Source of the DNA: Neodiprion pinetum | Lineage: Eukaryota; Arthropoda; Insecta; Hymenoptera; Diprionidae | DNA length: 64,000 nucleotides | Assembly (NCBI RefSeq): GCF_021155775.2 | Contig: NC_060237.1 | Coordinates: 4,652,501 to 4,716,500, forward strand | Direction of reading: 5' to 3' | Part shown: piece by piece, positions 36,839-48,325 of the stretch | Layout of the letters: each line of letters opens with the position of its first letter | How positions within the stretch are numbered: the first letter of the stretch is position 1 | Notes under the pieces: model-generated | What the model was told of the DNA's origin: nothing | The model's database searches: none | Seen by the model: the letters and a program-made list of their open reading frames with translations, nothing else | Translations under genes and position numbers: made by a program

Positions 36839-37083
36839 ACAATGTACATACATCCAGTACATCACAGCGTGGAATACATAAACAGCGTTGTATAATAACA
36901 AACAAAATCCACCACAGAGTGAACAACCAGCTGGCTGCTAGCGCTTGTGCAGGGAAACAGTGGCGCGGTTAGGAAACTGGTTAGGAGGATATAGAACGGC
37001 GAAAGTTTGCTTTACGAGCGAAATGGAACTTACATCCCTCGAGAGACAGAGATAGGAACGCGTAGGGGATACTCTATACCTGT

Positions 37084-37091
37084 ATATAAAA
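37084..37091 (+). promoter_or_regulatory. TATA-like box
   Basis: CTGTATATAAAACTGG is a strong TATA match, and TACAG lies about 28 bases downstream as a possible start. No splice donor or coding frame follows closely, so promoter use is uncertain. Confidence 0.2.
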
Positions 37092-38318
37092 CTGGAAAGA
37101 GGAATGCACCGTACAGATAGTCAATTTTCACTCGAGTTATTGGTGGAGGTGCTGTAAATCTCGCGAGTGAATTTTGTAGCAAACAAGTTTTTCTTCCGGC
37201 TAAAAAGAATGAAAAAAAAAAAAATTAAAAAAAACACGAAAAGCGAAAAAGGAAAATGAGAAAATTGTTATAACTATATTGATCGATGCATCGGGTGTGG
37301 AAAATTAATATATACACATTATCATCTTATTCTCATATACGAGTGAACTGGGAAAATAATGAGAAATTTCCAGGGAAAAAATCCGACTAATAACAATGTC
37401 GCATTAACAATCTGCCTTCTCCCCTAATCCAAGCCCGTGACATATTGCACGAGGAAGATAAAAAGGCGAGCTGTTAAGCAGCCCGCAAAAACATCTTTTG
37501 CTCGGCATCGTACAATGCAGAAAAATGAATTTAAACGTCATTCTTCCGTCCAAGGTGCAGGTGGGAAGAATCAAAGACGCGTCGTCGCTAATTAACGACC
37601 CGCGGTTCGATGTTCGATCCTGTTAAACTCTTTCAGGATCGATCCAGACGTGCAGCTGGATCATTTGTCGCGGCGAGTCGTCTGGGTGCGAACAAACGGA
37701 CGGTTAAAAGAACGATTTCCGGTAAATCCAAGGGCCGCAGGAACGGGTTTACCCGTGTAAACGAGACGCCGAGCTCTTCCTTAATTCAAAGGGATAGGGT
37801 CGACCCTATTGAGACGCGTCTATGTTCCCCGGACGTGAAACTGAATTCTTGAACACAACCCCGCCACGCGGTGCGCGTCGTGGGCGCGGGAGATCGAGGC
37901 GAGAGGGTTAAGCCGAGTCACCTGTAGATCATGAATGTAAATTATCGTGAAATCGGGGCGCTTTATCTCGAACTACGAGCTTGAATTCAAAACAGGACCT
38001 CCGGCACTCGGGGCTTTGTTCGTACACCCGCGGCGATCTTCGAGTGTCCGTCGGCGGTGCGACCGCGATCGGATCAGGGTGGTGGGTCACCTCTCCCGAA
38101 AAACCTGGACTCGATCGGCGCCGACGAGTCGCCCTATTCCGCCTAGCGCGATGTTCACCTCGCGTGTACAAAGCCGAGATAAGATCACCAATTATTCGTA
38201 CGGCGATGGGGTTTTCGTCCTGGCAAAGCCGAGGCGAGGCCTGTCAATTACCTGACTCCGGCCGCTACGAGAGCATGAGAAATGATCCTGCACGGATCTC
38301 CGAGAGTCCGGTGCGTCC

Positions 38319-38346
38319 GACGTCGTCGTCGTCGTCGTCGTCGTCC
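38319..38346. repeat. (GTC)n microsatellite
   Basis: About nine triplets in a pure run. It encodes the serine run of the overlapping open frame. Confidence 0.95.
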
Positions 38347-39004
38347 TGACGGCGGGAAAGGATCCAAGGGGTCGAACCGCGTAGCAGCCGCCCTTGAAAA
38401 TCGCACCCTGTTAGAAAAGTCGTCCCGCTAATCACCTTGAGAACCGAGAGTCAGTGAACGCGGGTTAGGACGGACCGTCCTCGTCGACTCGTCAGAGTGT
38501 GTATAATTCCGTCTGCACACACGGCTTCGCGGTGTCCTCGGCGCCCTTTCCGCCTCCGCGTCGCCAACCCCACGTTGACGCCGGGCCGCAGGAGCCGGCC
38601 GCAACCGCCAAACATTTACATTTCTTGTTACCGTCGGGTCGGAGGGTGGTAGCGGGGTGGCTGGCTCTATCCCTAACCCGGGTGAAAATGTCCCTCGGAA
38701 AATACGCTTCGTCGATTTATCGAAACGCAGAGTGTGCTTGCGGATTAGCATATCGTACTCGCGTTTGCTTTATGTATATCCCATTTATTGTTGAATATAA
38801 ACCCGCGGGGATCGTCTACGCCTATAATGGGTAATTCAGGGGTCTATTTATTGCTGGATTTCTGGTCATCATCCATTCCAACGAATCCGAGGAACTAGCC
38901 AATGTTGAGTATAAATCTTTGAATATGATCGTGCCAAAAACTCCGCAGCCTTGACAACCCGTCGATTCGTTGCGCGTTGCGCGAGCTTCCGAGCTTTCCC
39001 TGGA

Positions 39005-39005
39005 T

Positions 39006-39040
<35 letters not shown>
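39005..39040. repeat. (CT)n microsatellite
   Basis: A CT run with one early interruption. Confidence 0.95.
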
Positions 39041-40375
39041 GTGCACGTTTAGTTTGTTAACGGCACTGCGGTGACGCCGAGCCTGGCCGCAGTCGGTGCT
39101 GATTGCTGATTATTCACAGACGCTAAAATATACACGGAGGGTACCAGCCGTCTGTCAGACCGACGGCCAAAGCAGGATATGCGCACCCGTGACTGATACC
39201 GGTTTCGCATAATATACGCTACAGCGACTGGATTTTCTTTCTTCTTCAATCAAAGTGAGAATGCAATTGGGACCAGTTACATGTCACCGTTATTGATAGT
39301 TCGAGCATTACAGCGAAAGAATGATGAAATGTTGTCGCAATTCTTTCGATGCTTCGATTTTGACACATGCATGAACATCGGCAGAAATAAAAATACCTCT
39401 TAATATTTTTAACTGCTAATCGCGGCAGCAGTACGGTATAAAAATATGTTAAGTGGTGAGAAAGGATCGAGGAGAGAATTATAGGGAAATACGTAGGTGA
39501 TTGTTAGTACAAAGTTGTGTTGAAATAAGTATCATTATTGGAGAAATGAGCTGACGAATTTTGTTGAATTCTCATCGACTAACAGCGTGCGCTGAGAAAA
39601 ATCAGAAGATTGCCATCACTAATTCCTCCCGTGGCTCCCCAAAGATACTAATTTAGCGTTGGAGTGGTGAATTAATAGGCCTATGCAGCTGAGGGTCCTA
39701 AAAGTCGTAGAGCTGCATTCTAGAAATGTTCTCTAGGATCGTTGCGTCGGTCTTTTTGAAAAAACACCTAAATGCAGATACCGGTTGTTATTTTTGTCTA
39801 ATTTTCTTCTCCCGGTTTTCTCCGTGATCCGAGAAAGCGTGAAAGAATAGCCGTGGGTGATTTGGGTGTGGGACGAAGCGTTTTTTAAAGCGTTTTCCAA
39901 ACGTATTCAAGCTACTCGGAATCGTGATCATCGATGGCTAATTACTATTCCTTATCCGTATCGCGATTTGCATTTACCGGTAGTTAAGAAGGGAGATTCG
40001 TAGATGAATATTGTTAATCTTGCCTCGTTACCGGTTCGTAAATAAGAAGCTACACGGTTTAAAAGGAAGGCTGCTCCCGCCTGCAGCCAGTGACTAATTT
40101 TATTTATCTCAAAGACAAACGCAGCTACAAGCAGCGCTCGCTTCCTTGCCTTGTACCGAAATTTTTGACAAGTCGGAAGGTTTAGGTGAAAGGTTCCCCT
40201 GAAGCAGCAATGAACACGACTCTTCTCCGACTTGGGTTTCACCGCTGATCATTAAGTCGGAAATACGCTCGAACTACAAAATGAAATTTTTCTTCCTGCT
40301 TTTCTTTCCACCAAAATACACGGACAATGAGAATCGAAGCCCACTAATTAACTGCCCCGTGATCAATGAAACCGT

Positions 40376-40411
40376 CTAACGAAGCGATGTTTTTTTCTGT
40401 TTCAGGTAAGT
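40376..40411 (+). promoter_or_regulatory. Recursive splice site (ratchet point) candidate
   Basis: CTAAC (40,376-40,380) matches the insect branch-point consensus 26 bases before the AG. It is followed by a T-rich tract, TTTTTTTCTGTTTCAG (ending 40,405), and then directly by GTAAGTG. A complete 3' splice site is therefore fused to a near-perfect 5' splice site, which defines a zero-length exon. In Drosophila, sites of this form let the spliceosome remove very long introns in steps. The match includes all three elements in proper spacing. The usual alternative is a short cassette exon starting at 40,406, but the sequence after the GTAAGT shows no conserved frame. It implies that this point lies inside a long plus-strand intron. 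Confidence 0.6.
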
Positions 40412-43400
40412 GTCTACATCCTGCGTATTTGCCTAGGATTTGTCACTAGGAAAAATATGGAAAGATGTACGATGTGACGTGGTGGTAAGCGGATCAACCT
40501 TATTTTCGATCTATTGACCGAATCGGTGACGGGCGGATGGATCTGATAGAAAATAAAAGATGCACCTTGACGGAAAAATCAGAGAACAACTGCGACGAAT
40601 CTCTCGGATCAATTTATAAATCCCTTAAGACGCACGTCGGACTTTATAAGTGCTACGAAAACAACCCCTAATCGCGTGATATCCGCCTATCGGGGAATCG
40701 GTATCATAGGATCAGAAATAATGCAGTAAATTATGGTAATTTGTGATATGAAAATTCTGCAGGAGAGAGAGTTTCAGGATTTCACGAAGAATTACTTGTT
40801 ATTCGTTAATACTCGGTGATTGAAATTCAATAACCATTTACATTTCCACCAAGAATATGTTGGTTCACTTAGTTATACATACAACGCCACGCCGAATTTA
40901 AATATTAATTTTAATTCATCAAAAGTTATGAAAATAATGAGAACAAATATTCATGCAAAGCTACAAGAAGGCGAGTTGAGCATCAATGAGTATCGGAATC
41001 GATTGCCAAATTAATATACACAGGATCGACGAATCAGCAATGTAAATGAAATTTGTGAAAGATGCAATTTAATTTTATTGAATTTCGTGTAGCTATAGCA
41101 AGGATTCTTAAATTTCAAATACTACAACGATTGTGACAGCAATATTTCTTCTACGATAACTCGAGTCTTAGTTTTATCGTCCAATCACACCCGCTAATGC
41201 GGTAAAATAATTTAATAAAAGATGGCAAAAAACATTCATCGATCTTTCGATCATCGAACAAAAGCTGAAGTACTTTGTTGCGACTGCGCGTACAAAAAAA
41301 ATGATCTGCCGGGAAATGAAGGAGGAGGGGAAGCGAAGGGTGGTCAATGCAAGGGTCCTTCAATGGTCGTAAAAAATGAAAACGATTGGAAAAAGTGGCG
41401 AGGTAGGGAAATAACGCTTCTTGGAACGTGTGCGTGTGGGTGAAGCGTTTACCTGCATATAAGTATTACGTGCGTACACACAGACAATGAGCATAGCGGA
41501 TGGGAAAGGCCGAGGCATGCATTATTCAGCATAGTATCCAGCCAGCCTCCCTGCCCCACGCAGAGTCCCCCCTTTCCCCCCCTAATCTCCCCCCTCATCG
41601 CCTCGCGGTGTCGCCGTCTTCCCTGCGGTCGTTGTCGTACCTACGTCGCCTCTCCCGCGAGATTTACCCACTACACCAATTTGTACTCGACAATCAGATC
41701 TATTTGTTAAAGAGCTCCTCAGTCCAAACCGCCTGTGCATCCTTCCCTCCCTCCAATTCTCTTCGGATTCCATTCTCCTTCGTCGAGAGGCCCTGATTTT
41801 TCAACCCCCGTTCAGTCTCGCGGTCCCGCTGCATCCCCCCCACCCCCACCCCCTTCTAAGACGTCGTTAGTTAAGTGGATTTGGCGAAGAGAACTTTAAA
41901 CATATATATACAAGTGTTTGTATGTATGTAACTGCACACAGACGAGGTCGACTGACCGACGAGCCGAGGTGATGTGGAACTGGGTGGTTAAATCGCCGCT
42001 CGAATCGATCCCCTGCAACAACCATCCTCGTAAAATGCCGCCCCAAGTCTATAAGGAACGCAGAAATACTCTCAAATGGATACGCGATGCGCGGAACTGA
42101 TGAAAATCCTCGAGTAATCTCCAAATAATGGCTCGCTTTTTCCCGGGCAAAAAAATAAAAATAAATGAAAAAGAAAAAAGTACCCATACACCGCGTGTAC
42201 GAATGTAGTATACAATGTATTCGTTCGATATAGCGGAAGGCAAGCGGAAAGCCGTTTTTCCCCTTCTCTTCCTCCTCCATCTTTCTCCTCCACAACTACG
42301 TTATAACTTGAATGATTAATCCTTTTTCTCCGGTTGTTTTTATCCCTTTTTTCATTCGTTTTCTTTTTTTACGTCTCAAATGCACGTACATATTTACACC
42401 TATACTCGTATATGTACTTACAGCGTATCTTGGAAAATTCCGTTTAGACTTTTGCCTACAGCTTTGCGATGAATCATTGGAGTCTTACCCGATATTGACT
42501 GCCCTTTAAAATAGACTGAGATTTTTTTTTGTTTTTTTTTATCCACTCTTTCGAGAGACCGGAGAAAAGGGAGCCGAGTCGTTCGAGACGGGTCGGCGAC
42601 TGGGTTACTTGGTATTCCAGAGAAACTTCGAGGATGCCCTGGCACAGGCCAACTATCCGACGCCACCCGCGCCAGTCCCTCGACTAACTGAGTTTATTTC
42701 ACCCTTCACCAAACAAATATTTGCGATAACTTAAAACGAAACCTAGACTCGCAATTTCCAAAAGTTCTCTGCGGTGTACGGAAAGATAGAAAAAGAAAGA
42801 AGAAGAGGAGTAGGACGAGGAGGAGGAGGAGGAGAAGGAGAAATAGAAAAACAACCAGCGACAACAAAAAAAAAAAAAAAAGATGTGGGGGTAAACAAAA
42901 AAATCACCTCAACAAATTGCGAGAGCAACTTACGTATAGCTGACTACCCGCGCGTTTCTCTTCGAGTAGAAATCTCTTCCCTGGATGTATCGTTTCGGTC
43001 CGTTGGTAACCTCGAGTCAAACTTCTTTCGCACGTAGGTATCATGTCTGCAATCTGCTCGGTAAACAGGCGGGCAACCCCTGCAGTGTTCCGTTTCGTAT
43101 CTAGTTTGCCCTGAATCGATCAACAAATATCGCGGCGAGGAAAGGGATGAAGCGACGATGTTGAGATGGAAGTTTTTCATCGGGTTGCAGTAGTTCTAAG
43201 AGACTTTTCGGAGTTGGGGAAAAAATGGAGAAGGCAAGAATACGGTTCTCGAATCACGACGACTTCCGGATGCTACTAAACACGCGCAACGGCAGTATCC
43301 AAGCACGTTTTCAAAGTGTATCTTAGGGCCTTTGGCGCGGTGGGTTCTCAGGGAGGTTGGATGGTAGTTGCAGCTAGAGGAGAGGCGAGCGAACGAGGCA

Positions 43401-44228
43401 CTAGTTATTGCATCCGCAGCTCTCCCGCTGTGTGTGCTTACCTAGTTAGTAGTTTTTAATTAGCATGTATTTACGTAATTTCAAACCCACTTAGCAAGTA
43501 ACTGGGTGGCGAAGCCGGAGAAAGAGAGACGGAGCCTAGCTCGCTCGCTCTAAACCAAGCTGCGATAAACATTCAAGTTTGCTCAACTTCCAGAGTCTCT
43601 TCGAGGATCCGGCACCCTCAACCTACCACCCTTACCTCTCTATACCTACTGCACATCTTTCCACCAGCCAGCCGACTCGCCTCGCCGCGATCAGGGTATC
43701 CGAACTTTCCAAGTACTTTCGGCTTAAAGCGATGCTCCCCGCACTTCGGTAAACGAGAACGCGAAATGGGTCTAGGCCCAGGTATAGGTACGTTATTCCG
43801 GAGAGGCGGACTCGGTTCCCGTTGAAAATACCAAATTCCGACACTATCGGCGAGTCCGATATTAACCCTCCCTTTCCCTCGAACCTTGTGTTAAACTTTT
43901 TTATAGTTTTTTACCAGTTCTTGCGGAATGGGAGGGTAATCTGTACCCTGGAGAGGTTTTCCTCGTTGGAATAAGGAGACGCCGAGCGAAGTAAGCCCGG
44001 GCCTCCTTTTACCTCGCGCTTTTTTCAACCGTACCTTGAGATGCGCGTAGAACGGATTACCTGGGAAAAAAGAGCTGTGCTACTCTGAAACTGGAGAAAT
44101 ACCGAGCCCGGGGAAGAAAAATGTCCAGCCAATTCTGTTACCGATTTTCCGTTCTCAAGTAATTCTTATTTCTCGTTTTATCTGGAACCAGTAATAGCGA
44201 ATCACCTTGTGCGACGTTTGAAGTTCAG
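40412..44228. other. Non-coding stretch, probably intronic
   Basis: No supported exon. An AT-rich frame of about 64 codons at 40,820-41,014 has no splice signals, and its start would be a TTG. Purine-rich (GGA)n and poly-A tracts are listed separately. Open frames at 41.5-42.3 and 42.4-43.0 kb overlap on both strands. Confidence 0.4.
42807..42840. repeat. (GGA)n purine-rich repeat
   Basis: GGA and GAA triplets, followed at about 42,867-42,881 by a run of A. Confidence 0.9.
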
Positions 44229-44362
44229 GGAATAATTTGCACCTACATTATATGCGTGGGTATAACGAGAAGAGAAGCGAAGTGAAGAGAGGAGAGGAAC
44301 GATACGGCTTTTATTTAACGGAAGAGCCGACGGTATTATTTGATGACTGCATGTTGGGTATG
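44229..44362 (+). other. Weak exon candidate ending in a strong donor
   Basis: The segment ends GGTATG|GTAAGTAA, a strong 5' splice site, and one frame is open for all 134 nucleotides, with the closing residues reading as an acidic then hydrophobic segment (near 44,300-44,360). The acceptor side (GAAGTTCAG) lacks a good pyrimidine tract. Not recognised. Confidence 0.15.
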
Positions 44363-44469
44363 GTAAGTAAACGCGGGCTCGCTAAGTGGCTCTGCCAACC
44401 AACTGTAGTTATACCATACGTATATGTATACACCAAGCTTCGCAGGCACGCAGCTTTCCCATAGTCATT

Positions 44470-47050
44470 AAACACCGAGTTAGTACGGTGCACCGACTCG
44501 TAAGACTAACGTCTGACCGTGATAAGGGGAACCGGCCAGAAACCGACGGACGAGCGAGAGAGATAGAGATAGAGTAAGGGAGAAGGATAGACGCAGACAG
44601 AGCGAGATGGCCTGACCAATTCTATATCGAGTGGGTACCTCATCAAACGAAACGCTGTGGCGTTCAGCTTGCAGGGCCTGAAAGCTCTGAAATTACGCAT
44701 TTGGTTCAATTGAAGAGCGATAGTGAACGGGATCGCTTTTAGTTGATTCGTTCGCATATATATATGTGAAATGGGCCCGGTTTTTCACAAAAATTGTAAA
44801 GATGAAACTGTCGAGACTTCGAGCTACTCGTTATTTGTAAAATTGATAAGCGAAGTTACGGATACTCTGAACGATTCGGCGAACAACCGATGAATGAGAA
44901 CGTTTCACGGACTCATGGACATGAGTAAGCGGATGGCTGTGTGATAATTTTTGATAAAGTTGACGACCGGAAGTACGGTCGACAGAGATACGCTTTTTCG
45001 GTTCGATAAAGAAGGTGAATGTTGGTTGAATCATAAATTCATCTCTCCTGCGGCGGTTACCTCAGTTCGAGGAATTCCAGTACGTTCCAGCTGTCTCTCT
45101 CATCGCTCATTCATCCTCTCAATTTCCGTCCCTCTCGGCAAGCCTGTTTCCCTTCCCGGGTTCTTCGGTTGTCGTCTGCATTTGTTCCTCAGTGGATATT
45201 CCGTTTTATCGAACGGGGAAGAAAACGGGGGCGCGGGCGTTCCGCTCCCTCGTATTATTTCTGGCTGGTTAGAAACGTACGAAAGAGTAGCGCGCGTTCC
45301 GCGTGCAAAGACCCTTTGCAGCGAGGCGGATACCTGTGTAATATAAGGTACGTCAAGACCGACTTCTACCCTCCGCCCCTCAACGTCCGATAGATCGTTT
45401 TATTCCGCGTCTCGAATTTCAGGCGTTATTATTCACCCTTCCACGCACCCTCCCGCACCTACGGAACCCGCAGCCTTCCGAGAACCCTCTAAAAGCAGTT
45501 CTATCCTCAACCTATCCGCACTTACTCACCGAGCGGCTCCGAATTTTCAACCCATCGTCGTTCCGAGCCGACGGCGAAGATGCTGCGCGCTCAAGTTTTT
45601 CAACGAACGGTAAAACCCGCGTAGAAATTGTTCCACGTCACAGAGATACGCGTAATTTCTTCCACCGTCTAGCCCGGGACGAACAATGTCCTTTGTTTCT
45701 TTCCAAATTGATTCCACAGGGTGAAATTCAGGGTCCGGTTCGAGGTGGGCATGGAGGAAAGGAGCTTTCCGAGCCGAAGGTCTCTAACGTCGTTGGCATG
45801 AGCCGCGCCCTTTTTCATGGTCGTTACTAGGATCCTGGCACTGGCGGAGGACCTGCATCCTCGCTATACTTCTGATAATCACGGGTGATCTCGACGATCA
45901 GGAGTCACGAGTCCCTGCGGACGACGTCGACTGAGCGAGGAATCCAATCGGGGGCCTCATCTCACCTGTCACATTTGTAACACAGAGCCGCAGGCACCTG
46001 AGAGCCTGATTACGTCCGACTCTAATATTCACCCGTTTGTTTATCTGATCGCTTCTGTAACGACCTACACTTGACGCGGTGAGCTGCTACCGGTCCTCGT
46101 CGTCATAATAAGCGATCCGAACGATAGATTCAGGCCCCGTTCTCCGGCCCTCGTCACCCAACGTGAACCTCTGGGGTGGATGATCGACCGAAGGTGACGG
46201 AGGATCGCCCTCGGGTATCGAATCTATCGATATAGACCCGGGTTCCACGAGATTCCGAGATCGTAGTTAACCGCAGCGAACGTGCGACGCCGAATGAATC
46301 ACGTGAACCAATTAGGGATCAGTCCGGGGACACGAGGTGACGCGACGCCTCCTGATACAGGGAAAAAGTCTGTTCATTCTGTTCGGAGAATAAGACCAGG
46401 AAAGTAAAGACGTTATCTGTTCGTATCGGTTGCCAAGTGATTTTTAATAATTCCTTTTAAACGTCAGCATTTCTCAGGGCGTCTCACCAGTGAAAGGTAT
46501 TTCTATTGTATGGTTACTTGAACTTTTCTCCCCCCGACATATGTAGGTATCTAGAGCAAATTATTTTCTACTTTGTTTATTAGATCGTTTCAAAATCATT
46601 GAGTTAAACATGGTGGACTATTCTGATGTTGAGCGACGAACTCTTTACCGGTTTCGTTTAAGTTACCGTTCGATACTTTCAAACTGGCACGCGGAATCTA
46701 TCGATGACGTTTACCTGGCTACATACATGATACGAGTAGTAAAAGAAGTGGGAATTTAACCGTAGGATTCTTCCGCTCTAACCAATATCGAAAGGTAACT
46801 TGAAACGAGCTACGTTATCTCCGTCTCTGAGAATTTCACCCCTCCGCTAAGAGGAAGGTGAAGTAAAAAATTGTCAGAAATTGTTGTTACCATATCAAAG
46901 GAAACTGGGAATCGACCAGGCCTAGTTCATGTCAGAGATGAACGTCTGGAGGAGTACGTGCGGTGGGGTATAAATCGAATATAAAAGTTTAGGAATTTAT
47001 TTGGAACGCAGTGCATGCCCGTTAGTGGGAATTCGAATCTTTGACAGGAA
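44470..47050. other. Non-coding stretch upstream of a promoter-like segment
   Basis: No supported gene. A weak minus-strand exon candidate is listed at 45,966-45,997. The segment 45.4-46.4 kb is CpG-rich on both strands without a long open frame. Confidence 0.4.
45966..45997 (-). other. Weak minus-strand exon with a CYKC motif
   Basis: On the minus strand ..GGCTCTCAG opens a 32-nt segment ending TGTGACAG|GTGAGATG, a good donor. It reads Val-Pro-Ala-Ala-Leu-Cys-Tyr-Lys-Cys-Asp. An Ala-Leu-x-Cys-Tyr-x-Cys start after a signal peptide is typical of Ly6/uPAR three-finger proteins, several of which exist in insects. The motif is short, the acceptor is weak, and I found neither a signal-peptide exon upstream nor the rest of the domain downstream. 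It is probably chance. Confidence 0.1.
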
Positions 47051-47202
47051 GTCTTAGCCCGGAGGTTCGTCTCTCAGGGGTGAGCCACCAGAGTGGGCGG
47101 AGGCCTTGGGGGTGTAGAACGACGATTTAGGGGTTGAAAGGGGGGGGCGGGGGTGACGACGACGTCGACGGTGGCCGCAACAGCGGCAGCAGCGACGGCG
47201 CA

Positions 47203-47234
47203 CGGCGGCCATGTTAAGTGGCGCATGCGCCACT
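47203..47234. promoter_or_regulatory. NRF-1-type palindrome beside a YY1/Pho-like site
   Basis: AGTGGCGCATGCGCCACT (47,217-47,234) is a perfect 18-bp palindrome built on GCGCATGCGC, the binding site of NRF-1 and its insect relative Erect wing. GCGGCCATGTT (47,205-47,215) beside it matches the YY1/Pleiohomeotic core GCCAT. Both are typical of TATA-less promoters close to the start site. A CAG/GCA-rich, CpG-rich stretch lies just upstream, and a long leader-like region with a good donor lies downstream on the plus strand. The palindrome has no orientation of its own, so the strand is inferred from the donor at 48,027. Confidence 0.5.
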
Positions 47235-48027
47235 GTGATGTTCAGCTGTGAGTCGGGTCGAATGCGAAGGCAGACCTCAGTACACCGCCTGCTGCCCGAG
47301 GGCAACGTCCGTCGTGTCGCAAGCTCGTTGAGAGAGAGAGAGAAGAAGAAATAAGGAAAGAATATAAAAAAGAGGGAAGCAAAAAAGCACCACCCTTAAC
47401 GCAAGCTTTACAATCATCGGCGCGCAGTGCTTCGAATTTCCGTAAATACGCGGAAGAAAGACTCGTTCGTCGCCTTGTTCCTCTAGTTTGTTGTTTGTTA
47501 TTTTTTTTTTTTTTTGCTTTTTATTTGGTTTTTCTCCGATAAACCAACCGCCGTTGTCGTACTTCTGGAACAACGAAGAATTATCGCCGTCGCTAATTGT
47601 ACCGCTAAACGGAATCGAAACTCGGACAAATTTCCGCGTCTTGCGCAACGGGGGAAGTTTTTACTTTTTTTTCCTTTCGACGCTTTTTCGGGTCCCGATA
47701 CCTTTAAATCCGAGATCGCAAGTTCGGAAACAGTGAACCGCAACAGTGCTCGGCTGGATTCTGTGCCACGGAAATAGTGCCCCTGGGATGATGGTTGTTT
47801 GCCACCCCTATTGTTGCTGATACATAAATATACTTCCTGTTCAACGGTTTTTTTTTTTTTTTTGTTGTTGTGCTTTTCTTTCACACTCGTCGTCGTTCGT
47901 CGTTATCAACAGTGGCTCTGAAGCGGGCAATCATGATGGTGCTGATCTAAGTGTCGTTAAGTGGTTTTGTGCAATGAAAACTCGTCGAGACACCCCAACC
48001 TTAGCAGTGGACCAATGTACCAACCAG
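47235..48027 (+). other. Candidate first exon of an unrecognised plus-strand gene
   Basis: The region begins beside the NRF-1-type palindrome and ends CCAACCAG|GTGCGTATT, a good 5' splice site. The exact start is not defined. It contains two poly-T runs and many short upstream frames, as expected of a leader. Two starts close to the donor are possible: ATG at 47,974, open for 18 codons to the donor in phase 0, or ATG at 48,015 (Met-Tyr-Gln-Pro), reaching the donor in phase 1. An intron may also lie inside this long region. I do not recognise either N-terminus. Confidence 0.35.
47500..47516. repeat. Poly-T run
   Basis: Homopolymer of T inside the leader-like region; a second run lies at about 47,848-47,863. 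Confidence 0.9.
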
Positions 48028-48325
48028 GTGCGTATTTTCTCCTGCGCCGCGCCCTTGCTACGCCCTATTTCTCTCTCATTTCTCGCTTAACCCTTGTCTT
48101 TCTACCTGCTAGCTTCACCCACCATCCGAACAAGACTTCTCCCTTCATTCGTCTCTGTTATTAGGGACCACCCGCCGCCTCCCCGAGACCCGGTAATCCC
48201 CGAATTAATACCTTCTTGTCTTACGCGAGTTCTAAGGGCGGTAATTATTGCCTGTCTTTTATTTTTCTTCATATTTTCTTTTCACCCTTCCTTTCATTTT
48301 CACCCTCTCGAGTTTCCTTGCTCAG

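Larger units (their letters stand above)
28700..37070. other. Non-coding stretch, no supported gene
   Basis: Long overlapping frames occur on both strands, notably near 31.7-32.9, 33.2-33.8, 34.05-34.8 and 36.2-36.6 kb, but none has a recognised domain or a clear splice pair. A small inverted repeat (GGGACAAAACAA / TTGTCTTGTCCC) lies at 30,407-30,436. An AGC-type triplet run lies at about 34,358-34,384, and a CCAACCCC run at about 34,766-34,793. Confidence 0.45.
37130..40375. other. Non-coding stretch, probably intronic
   Basis: No supported exon. It contains a (TCG)n run and a (CT)n run, listed separately, and AT-rich sequence towards the end. It lies just upstream of the recursive splice site, which would place it inside a plus-strand intron if that site is used. 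Confidence 0.4.

Noticed and set aside
40820..41014. 64-codon AT-rich plus-strand frame
   Set aside because: It starts only at TTG right after a stop, shows no splice sites and matches nothing that I recognise.
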